Position numbers and translations under genes: made by a program. From contig JBIOUX010000039.1 of NCBI GenBank assembly GCA_044867425.1, positions 1 to 64,000 on the forward strand: a DNA stretch of 64,000 nucleotides, given 5' to 3'. Positions 50,743-59,354 of this stretch are shown here, one piece after another; the first letter of the stretch is position 1; each line of letters begins with the position of its first letter. Under the pieces are notes generated by a model, which did not search any database, was not told the DNA's origin, and saw only the letters and a list, made by a program, of their open reading frames with translations. This DNA is from CAWBJP01 sp044867425 (GTDB taxonomy: Bacteria; Actinomycetota; Acidimicrobiia; IMCC26256; BP-133).

Positions 50743-51399
50743 TCATCCGCCTGAAGCTGATCCGCCCTCCAGCCGCCGGCGCTGTGCCTCGATGGCCGCC
50801 GTCCACTCGGCCCTGTCCTCGAAGGACTCCTCCATGGCCAGGTCGCCGTCCGGCTCCAGCCGTTCACCGGTGACCGGGTCGAGACGGACGACCTCCAGGC
50901 GGAAGAAGGCGGCGCCGGTGTCGGGGTCGGCCTCCACCGTCTGGCTCAGCCCGGTGCCGGTAGGGACGTGCATCTCGAGCCGCACCCAGGGCACGAGACC
51001 GGCCGACGCCGGCGAGCCGGACTCGGAGACCAGGACCCAGGCGCTGCCCTCCTGGGCGGCGGCGGCCAGGCGGGCCAGGCGCTCGGCGCGGGCCGCCGGC
51101 CCGGCCAGCTCCCGGTAGCGCATGGAGAAGCCGGCCCCGGCCACCAGGTTGATGTCCAGGTCGGCCAGGGGCAGCAGGGCCAGCGACGACGCCCGGTACA
51201 CGATGTCGGAGGCGTCGGGCCAGGCCGCCACCAGGGCGGGCAGGTCCCCGCAGGAGCCCAGCTCGTCGGCCACCTTGCGCACCAGCTCGACGGCCCGCTG
51301 GTAGAGATCGGGCCGGACCATGATGACGGGATACAGGCGCTCCTCGGCCGAGCTCCAGGTCGACAGCAGCTCGGCGGGCACCCCGAGTGGGATTGTCAT
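50743..51399 (-). CDS. Hypothetical protein
   Basis: 218 residues from ATG 51399 (MTIPLGVPAELLSTWSSAEE). Segments: RLYPVIMVRPDLYQRAVELV, LVAAWPDASDIVYRASSLAL, LVAGAGFSMRYRELAGPAAR and AFFRLEVVRLDPVTGERLEP. No membrane segment, signal or known motif is visible. It is divergent from the carbamate kinase gene with a 78-bp spacer, and strong codon bias supports a real gene. Homologues may occur next to nitrogen-scavenging genes, but I cannot name a family. Confidence 0.6.
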   Translation of the reverse strand: MTIPLGVPAELLSTWSSAEERLYPVIMVRPDLYQRAVELVRKVADELGSCGDLPALVAAWPDASDIVYRASSLALLPLADLDINLVAGAGFSMRYRELAGPAARAERLARLAAAAQEGSAWVLVSESGSPASAGLVPWVRLEMHVPTGTGLSQTVEADPDTGAAFFRLEVVRLDPVTGERLEPDGDLAMEESFEDRAEWTAAIEAQRRRLEGGSASGG

Positions 51400-51477
51400 T
51401 CGCGCCCTCCCTCTACTATCGTGAACGCGAGGTTTCTCATCCTGTATGCCGCGCCGCCAGAGGAGGGGCCCGACGCA

Positions 51478-52464
51478 ATGGGCCGGATCGTAGTCCTCGC
51501 CTTGGGAGGCAACGCCCTGTGCCCCGTCGGAGCCGCGGGGACCTACGAGGAGCAGGAGCACAACGCCGCCCTCATGGCCCGCTCCGTCTGCTCGCTCATG
51601 TGGACGGGCTGGGACGTCGTGGTCGTGCACGGCAACGGCCCCCAGGTGGGCAACCTGGCCATCCAGCAGGAGGAGGGCTCGGACCTCGTCCCGGCCCAGC
51701 CTCTCTTCGTCCTGGGCGCCATGACACAGGGCCAGCTCGGCAGCCTCCTCACCCTGGCCCTGCGCAAGGTGGCCGGTCCCCGGGGGCCCGACGTCGTGTC
51801 GGTGGTCACCCACGCCCTGGTCGACCCGGCCGATCCCGCCTTCTCCGACCCGACCAAGCCCATCGGGCCGTTCATGACGGCCGAGGAGGCGAAGGAGAAC
51901 GCCGCCGCCCGGGGCTGGACAGTCAAAGAGGACGCGGGGCGGGGCTGGCGCCGGGTGGTGCCCTCCCCTGAGCCCCTGGGGCTCCTGGAGGCCCCCGCCA
52001 TCCGGGCCCTGCTGGGGGAAGGCTTCCTCGTGGTGGCCGGTGGCGGCGGGGGCATTCCCCTTGTCCCCACCCGCGACGGGTACCGGGGCGTGGAGGCGGT
52101 GATCGACAAGGACTACGCCGCCGCCGCCCTGGCCACCTCGCTCGGCGCTTCGGCCCTGGTGTTGGTGACGAGCGTGGAGTCGGTCCTCCTCGACTACGGC
52201 ACCCCCGAGCAGCGGCCGGCGGAGGAGATGACCCTGGAAGACGCCGAGCGCCACCTGCACGACGGCCAGTTCCCCGAGGGCAGCATGGGCCCCAAGGTGC
52301 GCTCCGCCACCCGGTTCCTGCGGGCCGGCGGCGAGACCGCCGTCATCACCACCCCGGCGCTGGTCTACGCCTCCCTGGAAGGCACGGTGTCGGAGCTGGA
52401 GGGCCATCACGGGACCCGGATCGTGCGGTTGCGCCAGGTCGAAACGGAGAGCCCCCTGCTGTGA
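51478..52464 (+). CDS. Carbamate kinase (AllK/ArcC-like)
   Basis: 328 residues, full length. Motifs: RIVVLALGGNALCPVG, DVVVVHGNGPQVGNLAIQQE, VVAGGGGGIPLV, EAVIDKDYAAAALATSLGAS and GSMGPKVRSATRFL, all typical of amino-acid/carbamate kinases. In catabolism it converts carbamoyl phosphate and ADP to ATP, NH3 and CO2. No arginine deiminase genes are near; FdrA and YlbE homologues 7-11 kb away suggest it completes a carbamoyltransferase pathway. The start at ATG 51478 gives the usual N terminus. It overlaps the glycosyltransferase by four bases. Confidence 0.92.
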   Translation: MGRIVVLALGGNALCPVGAAGTYEEQEHNAALMARSVCSLMWTGWDVVVVHGNGPQVGNLAIQQEEGSDLVPAQPLFVLGAMTQGQLGSLLTLALRKVAGPRGPDVVSVVTHALVDPADPAFSDPTKPIGPFMTAEEAKENAAARGWTVKEDAGRGWRRVVPSPEPLGLLEAPAIRALLGEGFLVVAGGGGGIPLVPTRDGYRGVEAVIDKDYAAAALATSLGASALVLVTSVESVLLDYGTPEQRPAEEMTLEDAERHLHDGQFPEGSMGPKVRSATRFLRAGGETAVITTPALVYASLEGTVSELEGHHGTRIVRLRQVETESPLL

Positions 52465-53663
52465 CGCTGCCCGTCCTGCTCGTGGCCCACTCCACCCGGC
52501 CCCGGGGCGGCCTGGTGCACACCCTGTTCCTGGCCGAGGCCCTCCACCGCCTGGGCCAGCCCGTCGGTCTGGTGGCCCTGGGCGACCCGGCCGAGGGCCT
52601 GTTCCGGGCCACGGCCGTGCCCCACACGATCCTGCCCTCCCCGCCGCCGGCCCCGACGCTGGAGGAACGGGTGTTCGCCGCCGTCGACGCCCTGGAAGAC
52701 GGGCTGCGGGGTCTGGTCAAGGGGCCCACCATCCTCCACGCCCAGGACTGCATCGCGGCCCGGGCCGCCGGGCGCATCCGCGACGCCGACCGCTTCCCCG
52801 CCCTGACCGGTGTGCGCATCGTCCGCACCGTCCACCACTGCGACGACTTCACCACCGAGATCCTGGTCGAGTGCCAGCGCCGCTCCATCCACGACCCCGA
52901 CCGGGTGCTGGTGGTGAGCCGGCAGTGGCAGGACATCCTGGCTGCCGACTACGACGTGAAGGCCGACATCGTGGCCAACGGCATCGACCCGGATCGCTTC
53001 GGCCCGGCCGTTCCCGGTCAGCGGGATGAGCTCCGTTCCCGGCTGGGCGTGGGCGACGGCGGGTTCTTCGTGTTGACGGTGGGCGGCATCGAACCCCGCA
53101 AGGGGACCGCCACCCTGTTCGAGGCGCTGGCGGTTTTGAAGAGCCGCCTCGCCGTGGCCCCCGTGCTCGGCATCGTGGGCGGCCACTCCTTCCAGGACTA
53201 CAAGGCGTACCGGGACGCCGCCCTGGCCCGCCTGCCCGAGCTCGGCCTGGAACTGGGACGGGACGTCGTCCTCCTCGGCACCGTCTCCGATGAAGAGCTC
53301 GGCGGCTGGTACCGGGCCGCCGACGCCTTCGCCTTCCCCTCGGTCAAGGAGGGCTTCGGCCTGGTGGTGCTGGAGGCGATGGCGATGAGTCTCCCCGTGG
53401 TGGCGACCGACATCCCCGTCTTCGCCGAGTACCTGACCGACGGGAAGAATGCCCTCCTGGCGCCGGCCGGTGACGCCACCGGCCTGGCCGGCGCCCTGGA
53501 ACGGCTGGCCACCGACCCGGCGTTACGGGAGCGTCTGGTCGCCGGCGGCGCCGACGTGGTGGGCCGCTTCACCTGGGAAGCCAGCGCCCGTCGCCACATC
53601 GACATCTACGCCGCCGTGGAAGAGACGCAGAAGCTGCCGTCCGTCCCGTCCGTCCTGGAGTAG
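52461..53663 (+). CDS. MSMEG_0565-like family 4 glycosyltransferase
   Basis: 400 residues of the GT-B fold. N-terminal LLVAHSTRPRGGLVHTLFLA, HHCDDFTTEILVECQRRSI, VANGIDPDRFGP, then TVGGIEPRKGTATLFEALAV and the donor-site motif FPSVKEGFGLVVLEAMAMSLP (EX7E). The pattern HSTRPRGGLVH and HHCDDFT resembles the MSMEG_0565 glycosyltransferases that travel with the Nit1C nitrogen-starvation genes. Its substrate there is unknown. GTG start overlaps the carbamate kinase stop. The stop codon lies at the edge of a dispersed palindrome. Confidence 0.85.
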   Translation: MTLPVLLVAHSTRPRGGLVHTLFLAEALHRLGQPVGLVALGDPAEGLFRATAVPHTILPSPPPAPTLEERVFAAVDALEDGLRGLVKGPTILHAQDCIAARAAGRIRDADRFPALTGVRIVRTVHHCDDFTTEILVECQRRSIHDPDRVLVVSRQWQDILAADYDVKADIVANGIDPDRFGPAVPGQRDELRSRLGVGDGGFFVLTVGGIEPRKGTATLFEALAVLKSRLAVAPVLGIVGGHSFQDYKAYRDAALARLPELGLELGRDVVLLGTVSDEELGGWYRAADAFAFPSVKEGFGLVVLEAMAMSLPVVATDIPVFAEYLTDGKNALLAPAGDATGLAGALERLATDPALRERLVAGGADVVGRFTWEASARRHIDIYAAVEETQKLPSVPSVLE

Positions 53664-53709
53664 GTGGTCGCGTTCCTCCCCCTCACAGGGGGTCAAGCGC
53701 GACCACCTT
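53662..53709. repeat. Dispersed 48-bp palindrome, copy C
   Basis: Arms AGGTGGTCGCG and CGCGACCACCTT enclose CCCCCTCACAGGGGG. The first bases are part of the TAG stop of the glycosyltransferase, so the element directly adjoins the coding region. Arms are nearly identical to copies A and B. Confidence 0.78.
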
Positions 53710-53737
53710 GGGCACGGGTCCCGGCGATAATTCCGGC

Positions 53738-54325
53738 ATGGATCAGGCACGGGGCAAGCACTTGAGCATCGTCGACTACGACGCGACGTGGCCGGCCAGA
53801 TTCAAGGACATCGGCGCCGCTCTGCGCGAGAGGCTCGGGGAGCACGCTCTCCGGGTCGACCACATCGGATCGACCGCCGTTCCCGGTCTGGCGGCGAAGG
53901 ACGTCATCGACATCCAGGTGACGGTGGCGTCTCTCGATGCGGCGGACTGCTGGCCGGACGAGCTGCTGCCGAACCTGACGCGGAAGTACCGGGGAACCGC
54001 CGACGATCACGTTCCTCCCGGGGCGACGGGGGATCCCCGCCAGTGGACGAAGCACCTCTGGTCCGAGAGGTTGGCGATCCACGTCCACGTGCGGGAGGAC
54101 GGCCGGCTGAACCAGCGCTACGCGCTGCTGTTCCGTGACTACCTGCGAGCCGACGCCACCGCAGCCGGCGCCTACGGGCTCCTGAAGCGCGCCCTTGCGG
54201 ACGTGGTGGCCGATGACTGGGACACCTATTACGCCGACAAGGATCCCGCCCGCGATCTGATCATGGCGGGCGCCGAGCAGTGGGCGCTCCGCACCGGTTG
54301 GACGCCAGGACCGACCGACGCCTAG
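53738..54325 (+). CDS. GrpB-family protein (nucleotidyltransferase fold)
   Basis: 195 residues. IVDYDATWPARFKDIGAALR, RVDHIGSTAVPGLAAKDVID (the GrpB GS-type nucleotidyltransferase core with downstream Asp) and HLWSERLAIHVHVREDGRL are typical. Related domains occur fused to dephospho-CoA kinase. Function of stand-alone forms is unclear. A -10-like GATAAT (53726-53731) ends six bases before the ATG, so the mRNA may be leaderless. Confidence 0.85.
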   Translation: MDQARGKHLSIVDYDATWPARFKDIGAALRERLGEHALRVDHIGSTAVPGLAAKDVIDIQVTVASLDAADCWPDELLPNLTRKYRGTADDHVPPGATGDPRQWTKHLWSERLAIHVHVREDGRLNQRYALLFRDYLRADATAAGAYGLLKRALADVVADDWDTYYADKDPARDLIMAGAEQWALRTGWTPGPTDA

Positions 54326-54363
54326 CCGCAGCAGCGGCAGCGGCAGCGGCAAGACTGGAAACC

Positions 54364-54735
54364 ATGCTGAGCATCGGGACGGTCGTCATGGGCGTGGGGG
54401 ACCTGCGCCGCGCCGTGGACTTCTGGACACGGGCGCTCAACTACGTGCCGAAACGCGAGATCACCGCCGAGGACGACTTCGTCATCCTCGTTCCGGCAGC
54501 CGGCGACGGTACCCACGTGGCGCTCGATGTCAGCGAGACGCCCCCGCAGCCGTACCCCCGGGTCCATCTCGACCTGTACGCCGGCGATGCCGCCGACCAG
54601 GTCGCCGAGGTGGAGCGGCTCGTCTCGCTCGGTGCGCGGCGTGTCGATTGGGACCGGTACCCGGAGGATGCTGACTTCATCGTCCTCGCCGACCCCGAGG
54701 GCAACCGGTTCTGCGTCATCGACACCCAGCGCTGA
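54364..54735 (+). CDS. VOC (glyoxalase/bleomycin resistance) family protein
   Basis: 123 residues: SIGTVVMGVGDLRRAVDFWT, FVILVPAAGDGTHVALDVSE and the C-terminal DFIVLADPEGNRFCVIDTQ match the two beta-alpha-beta-beta-beta modules of the vicinal oxygen chelate fold. The specific reaction is unknown. It follows the GrpB gene by 38 bases and is convergent with cbbX; a small hairpin lies between. Confidence 0.85.
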   Translation: MLSIGTVVMGVGDLRRAVDFWTRALNYVPKREITAEDDFVILVPAAGDGTHVALDVSETPPQPYPRVHLDLYAGDAADQVAEVERLVSLGARRVDWDRYPEDADFIVLADPEGNRFCVIDTQR

Positions 54736-54751
54736 GGGAACGTTCGAGGTC

Positions 54752-54770
54752 GGCGGGTCCACCGCCCGCC
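54752..54770. terminator. Short hairpin between convergent VOC and cbbX genes
   Basis: GGCGGG (54752-54757) and CCCGCC (54765-54770) pair across a 7-base loop in the 42-bp gap between two stop codons. Without a U-run it is only a modest terminator candidate, but it could serve both strands. Confidence 0.45.
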
Positions 54771-54777
54771 GCCGGCC

Positions 54778-55812
54778 CTAGGAGCTCGCCGTGTCCTCGT
54801 CGAAGACGCGGCTCTTGAGCAGGTCCTCGGCTTCGATGCGCATCAGGTCGTCGCGGCCCACCTGGCGCTTCCCGCCGGAGACGAGCCGGTTGGCGTGGCG
54901 GAGCCGGGCCCGCTCCAGGGCGTTGCGGACGGACCGGGCGTTGGCGAAGCGGGGCTGGATGCGGCGCCGCTCCAGGTAGTCCCGGAAGGCCTCCTGGGCC
55001 TCGGGGGAGAGCTCGTAGCGCTGCTCGGTGAGCATGAGGTCGCCGATGGCCAGCAGCTCGTCGAGGCCGTACTCGGGGAAGTCGATGTGGTGGGCGATGC
55101 GGGAGCTCATCCCCGGGTTGGACTGGAAGAAGGTGTCCATCCGGTCCTTGTAGCCGGCGAGGATGACGACGAGATCCTCCCGCTGGTTCTCCATCACCTG
55201 GAGGAGGATCTCGATCGCCTCCTGGCCGTAGTCCCGCTCGTTCTCCGCCCGGTGCAGGTAATAGGCCTCGTCGATGAACAGCACCCCGCCCATGGCCCGG
55301 CGCAGCACGTCCCTGGTCTTGGGTGCGGTGTGCCCGATGTACTGGCCCACCAGCTCGTCCCGGGTGACCGACACCAGGTGGCCCTTGCCCAGGTAGCCCA
55401 GGCTGTGGAGCAGCTCCCCCATCCGCATGGCCACCGTGGTCTTGCCCGTCCCCGGAGGGCCGGTGAAGGACATGTGGAGCGTGGGCCGGGTGGAGTCGAG
55501 CCCGAAGCGGCACCGGAGGCGGTCGACGAGGAGGAGGGCGGCGATCTCCCGGATGCGGGTCTTGACCGGCACCAGCCCGACCAGCTCCCGGTCGAGGCGG
55601 TCGAGGACGGCGTCGACCTCGAGGGAGCGCCGCTCGGCGTCGATGTCGACCAGGGCGTCAGCCGCCAGCGGCTCGTCCTCCTCCGGTGCCGGCTCTGCCT
55701 CCTTGTTCTCCTCCGGTTCCGTCCGGACGTCGGGTTGGCGGCCGCCGGGCGCGGGCACGGCGAAGCCGAAGCGGGCCCCGCCCCCGCCGTTGGCCGCGCC
55801 GTCACCCGTCAT
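54778..55812 (-). CDS. cbbX: Red-type RuBisCO activase CbbX (AAA+)
   Basis: 344 residues. Residues 1-55 are a Pro/Glu-rich extension. The AAA+ core has Walker A GPPGTGKTTVAMRMG, the pore-loop/SV region KGHLVSVTRDELVGQYIGHT, Walker B GGVLFIDEAYYL and sensor/Arg-finger segment MSSRIAHHIDFPEYG. CbbX pulls the C-terminal tail of red-type RuBisCO large subunit to release inhibitory sugar phosphates. It is the third gene of cbbL-cbbS-cbbX, overlapping nothing but starting three bases after cbbS stop. Confidence 0.95.
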   Translation of the reverse strand: MTGDGAANGGGGARFGFAVPAPGGRQPDVRTEPEENKEAEPAPEEDEPLAADALVDIDAERRSLEVDAVLDRLDRELVGLVPVKTRIREIAALLLVDRLRCRFGLDSTRPTLHMSFTGPPGTGKTTVAMRMGELLHSLGYLGKGHLVSVTRDELVGQYIGHTAPKTRDVLRRAMGGVLFIDEAYYLHRAENERDYGQEAIEILLQVMENQREDLVVILAGYKDRMDTFFQSNPGMSSRIAHHIDFPEYGLDELLAIGDLMLTEQRYELSPEAQEAFRDYLERRRIQPRFANARSVRNALERARLRHANRLVSGGKRQVGRDDLMRIEAEDLLKSRVFDEDTASS

Positions 55813-55815
55813 CCG

Positions 55816-56244
55816 TCACTGCCCGTTGGTGTAGCGCTCGCCGGGCGGGCGGTCGGCGGCGTAGGGGTGGAGGGTGTAGCGGATCCGGCGGTCGGCGCTC
55901 GCCTGGCGCTCCAGGCGGAAGCCGGGCTCGTTGGGCGGCCGGTTGACCAGGAAGGACAGGCCCGTCGTCTGGCGGCCCAGGCGGGCGTCGTAGGCGCTCA
56001 CCCGGATGTACTGGTTGGGGAAGGCCTCCCGGCACTTGCGCACCTCCTGGAGGACGGCGGCCGGGTCGGAGATGTCGAACATGGGCAGCCCCCACATCTC
56101 CCAGTAGGCGTTGCGGGGGTGGGGGTCGTCGGTGAACTCCACGGCCAGAGCCCAGCCGTTCTCGATGGCGTAGTTGGCCTGGGCGCCGATCTCGTCGTCG
56201 GTCAGATCGGGCAGGTAGGAGAAGGTGCCTTGGGTGAGCCGCAT
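55816..56244 (-). CDS. cbbS: RuBisCO small subunit, red type
   Basis: 142 residues. MRLTQGTFSYLPDLTDDEIG is the usual small-subunit start, with NAYWEMWGLPMFDISDPAAV and YIRVSAYDARLGRQTTGLSF. The C-terminal extension (about 110-142, PGFRLERQASADRRIRYTLH) is the hairpin extension of red-type (Form IC/ID/IE) small subunits, in agreement with the adjacent CbbX. ATG 56244 lies 16 bases after the cbbL stop. Confidence 0.95.
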   Translation of the reverse strand: MRLTQGTFSYLPDLTDDEIGAQANYAIENGWALAVEFTDDPHPRNAYWEMWGLPMFDISDPAAVLQEVRKCREAFPNQYIRVSAYDARLGRQTTGLSFLVNRPPNEPGFRLERQASADRRIRYTLHPYAADRPPGERYTNGQ

Positions 56245-56260
56245 GGATGCTCCGCTCCTC

Positions 56261-57697
56261 TCAGGCCGTGGGGGTGGGCACGACGTCGGGCGTGTCGGTG
56301 GACTCGTAGTTGAAGGAGATGTCCCCCCAGGTGTCGAGGGCCATCTGCAGCTCGGGACTGCGGGCGGCGGCCGCCTTGAGGATGGCGTCGCCTTCGGCCA
56401 TGTAGTCGCGGCCCTCGTTGCGGGCCTTGACCATGGCCTCCAGCGCCACCCGGTTGGCGGTGGCGCCCGCCGCGATCCCCATGGGGTGGCCGATGGTGCC
56501 GCCGCCGAACTGGAGCACGACGTCCTCGCCCAGGTAGTGCAGCAGCTGGTGCATCTGGCCGGCGTGGATGCCGCCCGAGGCCACCGGCATGACCCCCGGC
56601 ATCGACGCCCAGTCCTGGTCGAAGTAGACGCCGTTGGCCAGGTTCTCGGGGACGTGGTCGAGGCGCAGCGTGTCGTAGTAGCCCCGGATGATGTTGGGGT
56701 CGCCCTCCAGCTTCCCCACCACCGTGCCGGCGTGGACGTGGTCGACGCCGAGCAGGCGGACCCACTTGGCGATGACCCGGAAGTTGACGCCGTGGTTCTT
56801 CTGGCGGGCCCAGGTGGCGTAGCCGGCCCGGTGCAGGTGCAGGATCATCCCGTTCTTGCGGGCCCACTTGGACATGGAGGCCATGGCCGTGTAGCCGACG
56901 GTGAGGTCCTGCATGATGATGACGCTGCCGATGTCCTTGGCGAACTCGGCCCGCTCGTACATGTCCTCCATGGTGGCGGCGGTCACGTTCATGTAGTGGC
57001 CCTTGACCTCGCCGGTCCGCTCCTGGGCCCGCTCCACCGCCTCGATGCAGAACAGGAACCGGTCCCGCCAGCGCATGAAGGGCTGGCTGTTGATGTTCTC
57101 GTCGTCCTTGGTGAAGTCGAGCCCGCCCTTCAGGGCCTCGTACACGACCCGGCCGTAGTTGCGGGCCGACAGGCCCAGCTTGGGCTTGACGGTGGCGCCG
57201 AGCAGGGGCCGGCCGTACTTGTTGAGGTACTCCCGCTCCATGACGATGCCGTGCGGCGGCCCCGGGAACGTCTTCACGTAGTGGGTGGGGATGCGCATGT
57301 CCTCCAGGCGCAACGCCTTGAGGGCCTTGAAGCCGAAGACGTTGCCGATGATCGACGACGTCAGGTTGGCGATCGACCCCTCCTCGAAGAGGTCGATGTC
57401 ATAGGCGATGTAGGCGATGTACTGGCCCTCGGTGCCCGGCACCGGGTCCACCCGGTAGCACTTGGCCTGGTAGTGCTCGTAGGCGCTGAGCCGGTCGGTC
57501 CACACCACCGTCCAGGTGGCGGTGGAGGATTCGCCGGCCACCGCCGCTCCCGCCTCCTCCGGGTCGACGCCGGGCTGGGGCGTGATGCGGAAGGCGGCCA
57601 GGATGTCGGTGTCCTTGGGCTCGTAGTCGGGCTGCCAGTAGCCCATCTGGGCGTAGGGGATGACCCCCGCCTGAAGCCGGTTCGCACTGGGTGCCAT
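56261..57697 (-). CDS. cbbL: RuBisCO large subunit, Form I red type
   Basis: 478 residues from ATG 57697 (GGAGAG upstream). Active-site segments: LLGATVKPKLGL (Lys175), GGLDFTKDDENINSQPFMRW (carbamylated Lys201 with the DDE), LHLHRAGYATWARQKNHGVN, HAGTVVGKLEGDP (loop 6 Lys334) and GGIHAGQMHQLLHYLGEDVV. These identify a true carboxylase, not a RuBisCO-like protein. The KPKLGLSARNYGR and WVRLLGVDHVHAGT forms are of the red lineage as in Form IC/IE. Encoded with cbbS and cbbX it supports a Calvin cycle. Confidence 0.96.
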   Translation of the reverse strand: MAPSANRLQAGVIPYAQMGYWQPDYEPKDTDILAAFRITPQPGVDPEEAGAAVAGESSTATWTVVWTDRLSAYEHYQAKCYRVDPVPGTEGQYIAYIAYDIDLFEEGSIANLTSSIIGNVFGFKALKALRLEDMRIPTHYVKTFPGPPHGIVMEREYLNKYGRPLLGATVKPKLGLSARNYGRVVYEALKGGLDFTKDDENINSQPFMRWRDRFLFCIEAVERAQERTGEVKGHYMNVTAATMEDMYERAEFAKDIGSVIIMQDLTVGYTAMASMSKWARKNGMILHLHRAGYATWARQKNHGVNFRVIAKWVRLLGVDHVHAGTVVGKLEGDPNIIRGYYDTLRLDHVPENLANGVYFDQDWASMPGVMPVASGGIHAGQMHQLLHYLGEDVVLQFGGGTIGHPMGIAAGATANRVALEAMVKARNEGRDYMAEGDAILKAAAARSPELQMALDTWGDISFNYESTDTPDVVPTPTA

Positions 57698-57897
57698 GGG
57701 CTCTCCGATCGTCGTCCGCCGCCGGCGGTTGTGATCCCATCCTCGCAACAGATGTATTACCCGTCTATTGAGGATTCACCACCAACCATTAAGTCTCTGT
57801 TTATGACTCCCGGTAAGTACGCGAAACGCGGGGCGATGAGTTTCGGGCGCCCCAATCGTCGGTACCAGCGAAGACGAAGCCGGCGACAGGAGAAGCC
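57698..57897. promoter_or_regulatory. Divergent promoter region of cbbL and the PhnB-like gene
   Basis: A 200-bp spacer with a lower-GC core (57750-57830) that includes TATTACCCGTCTATTGAGG and ATTAAGTCTCTGTTTATGA. Several T-N11-A pairs, the LysR/CbbR half-site pattern, can be drawn here, so CbbR-type control is possible. No promoter can be fixed by eye. Confidence 0.4.
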
Positions 57898-58371
57898 ATG
57901 CCCAAGATCACCCCCAACCTCTGGTTCGACACGGAAGGACAGGAGGCGGCCGAGTTCTACGTGTCGGTCTTTCCGAACTCGAAGATCACCAACGTCACCC
58001 ACTACACCGAGGCCGGCCCGCGACCGGCCGGCACCGTGCTGACCGTCGAGTTCGTCCTCGACGGGCAGGAGTTCGTCGCCATCAACGGCGGCCCGGAGTT
58101 CACGTTCGACGAGGCGATCTCCCTCATGATCACCTGCGAGGACCAGGACGAGATCGACTACTACTGGGCCAAGCTCTCCGAAGGCGGCGAAGAGGGGCCG
58201 TGCGGTTGGCTCAAGGACCGCTACGGCCTGTCCTGGCAGGTCGTCCCGGGCGGCATGGCCGACGCGCTCAACGACCCGGACCAGGGCCGCGCCACGCGCG
58301 CCATGACGGCGATGCTGGGCATGAAGAAGATCGACATCGCCGCCCTCCAGGCCGCCGCTGATCAGGCCTGA
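57898..58371 (+). CDS. VOC-family (PhnB / 3-demethylubiquinone methyltransferase-like) protein
   Basis: 157 residues: PKITPNLWFDTEGQEAAEFY, VFPNSKITNVTHYTEAGP, FVAINGGPEFTFDEAISLMI and GLSWQVVPGGMADALNDPDQ, the standard pattern of the PhnB-like VOC family. Despite the old name, methyltransferase activity is not supported; function is unknown. Its stop overlaps the end of the AIR-synthase-like gene by ten bases, tail to tail. Confidence 0.88.
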   Translation: MPKITPNLWFDTEGQEAAEFYVSVFPNSKITNVTHYTEAGPRPAGTVLTVEFVLDGQEFVAINGGPEFTFDEAISLMITCEDQDEIDYYWAKLSEGGEEGPCGWLKDRYGLSWQVVPGGMADALNDPDQGRATRAMTAMLGMKKIDIAALQAAADQA

Positions 58372-59345
58372 GGCGGCAGGCCGGTGACGGGCTCGGCGGT
58401 CAGGTCGATGACCGTGGCCGTCTCCGCTCCCAGGCGGGCCCGCAGCAGGCCGGAATCGTCGATGGTGCCCACCACGGCGGCGTCCAGGCCCCGTTCCAGG
58501 AACGGGCGGGCACAGTCCTCCTCCTGGCCCGGCGGGGCGCACAGGAGGAAGGCGAAGCAGGGAAAGGACACCACCCAGGCGGACAGCGACACCCCGGTTG
58601 GCTGGGGCAGGGCGTCGAGGTCGACGGTGACCCCGAGGCGGTGGCATTCCAGGAGCATGGCCAGGGATCCGAGCAGGCCGGGCATGCTCACGTCCTTGGC
58701 CGCCACCGCCGCCCCCGACTCGGCCACCGCGGCCAGGGTGCGGACGTCACCGCCCAGCCGGGTGCCCCGGGCGTCGAAGGAGGCGAAGAACGGGAAGTCG
58801 GCCCGCATGGTGCCCTGGGTGCAGCAGGCCACCAGCAGGCTCTGGCCGGCGGCGGCGTGGCGGGCGGCGAGCACCGGTCCATCGGCCCGGCCCAGGCCGA
58901 AGGCCGACAGGGCCGGGGGACCGTCGCGCACGGTCAGGTGCCCGCCCACCACCGGCACCTGGTAGAGCATGGAGGCGTGGCGCATGCCCTCCAGGGCCTT
59001 GCGAGCCACCAGCTCGGGGCCGGTGACGGTGTCGACCACGGCCAGGGGCCGGGCGCCCATGGCGGCCAGGTCGTTGACGTTGGCCAGCACGGCGGCCACG
59101 CCGGCACCGAAGGGGTCGGCCTCCAGGAACGGCGGCCAGATGGCCTCGCCCCCGACCACCATGGTGGCCTCCTTGTCGACCACCACGGCCCCGTCGTCGC
59201 CCGGCCCGGCCAGCCAGTCCCCCGCCCCCAGCACCTCGCCCACCAGGGCGATGGGCGCCTTGTTGCGCAGGCCGGGATGGGCGCGCACGGCGGCCACCAC
59301 CGATTCCAGGGTGGCGCTCGTGGTCAGCGCCTGCTCGAGGGCCAT
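58362..59345 (-). CDS. Sll0787-family AIR-synthase-like protein (NitF-like)
   Basis: 327 residues with the PurM/AIR synthase ATP-binding fold: GDWLAGPGDDGAVVVDKEAT, LANVNDLAAMGARPLAVVDT, VVGGHLTVRDGPPALSAFGL and AKDVSMPGLLGSLAMLLECH. It is not PurM itself: purine-pathway context is absent and the length is shorter. The DDGAVV and NDLAAMGA patterns fit the Sll0787 family of the Nit1C cluster. It follows fdrA on the same strand by nine bases, so both are co-transcribed away from the radical SAM gene. Confidence 0.85.
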   Translation of the reverse strand: MALEQALTTSATLESVVAAVRAHPGLRNKAPIALVGEVLGAGDWLAGPGDDGAVVVDKEATMVVGGEAIWPPFLEADPFGAGVAAVLANVNDLAAMGARPLAVVDTVTGPELVARKALEGMRHASMLYQVPVVGGHLTVRDGPPALSAFGLGRADGPVLAARHAAAGQSLLVACCTQGTMRADFPFFASFDARGTRLGGDVRTLAAVAESGAAVAAKDVSMPGLLGSLAMLLECHRLGVTVDLDALPQPTGVSLSAWVVSFPCFAFLLCAPPGQEEDCARPFLERGLDAAVVGTIDDSGLLRARLGAETATVIDLTAEPVTGLPPQA

Positions 59346-59354
59346 ACCCGCAGA

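Noticed and set aside
50743..52410. - strand 555-codon frame over the carbamate kinase gene
   Set aside because: Only the part after ATG 51399 has coding character; the rest is antisense to carbamate kinase.
54895..58042. Long + strand open frames opposite cbbX, cbbS and cbbL
   Set aside because: Shadow frames; RuBisCO and CbbX signatures on the - strand are unambiguous.
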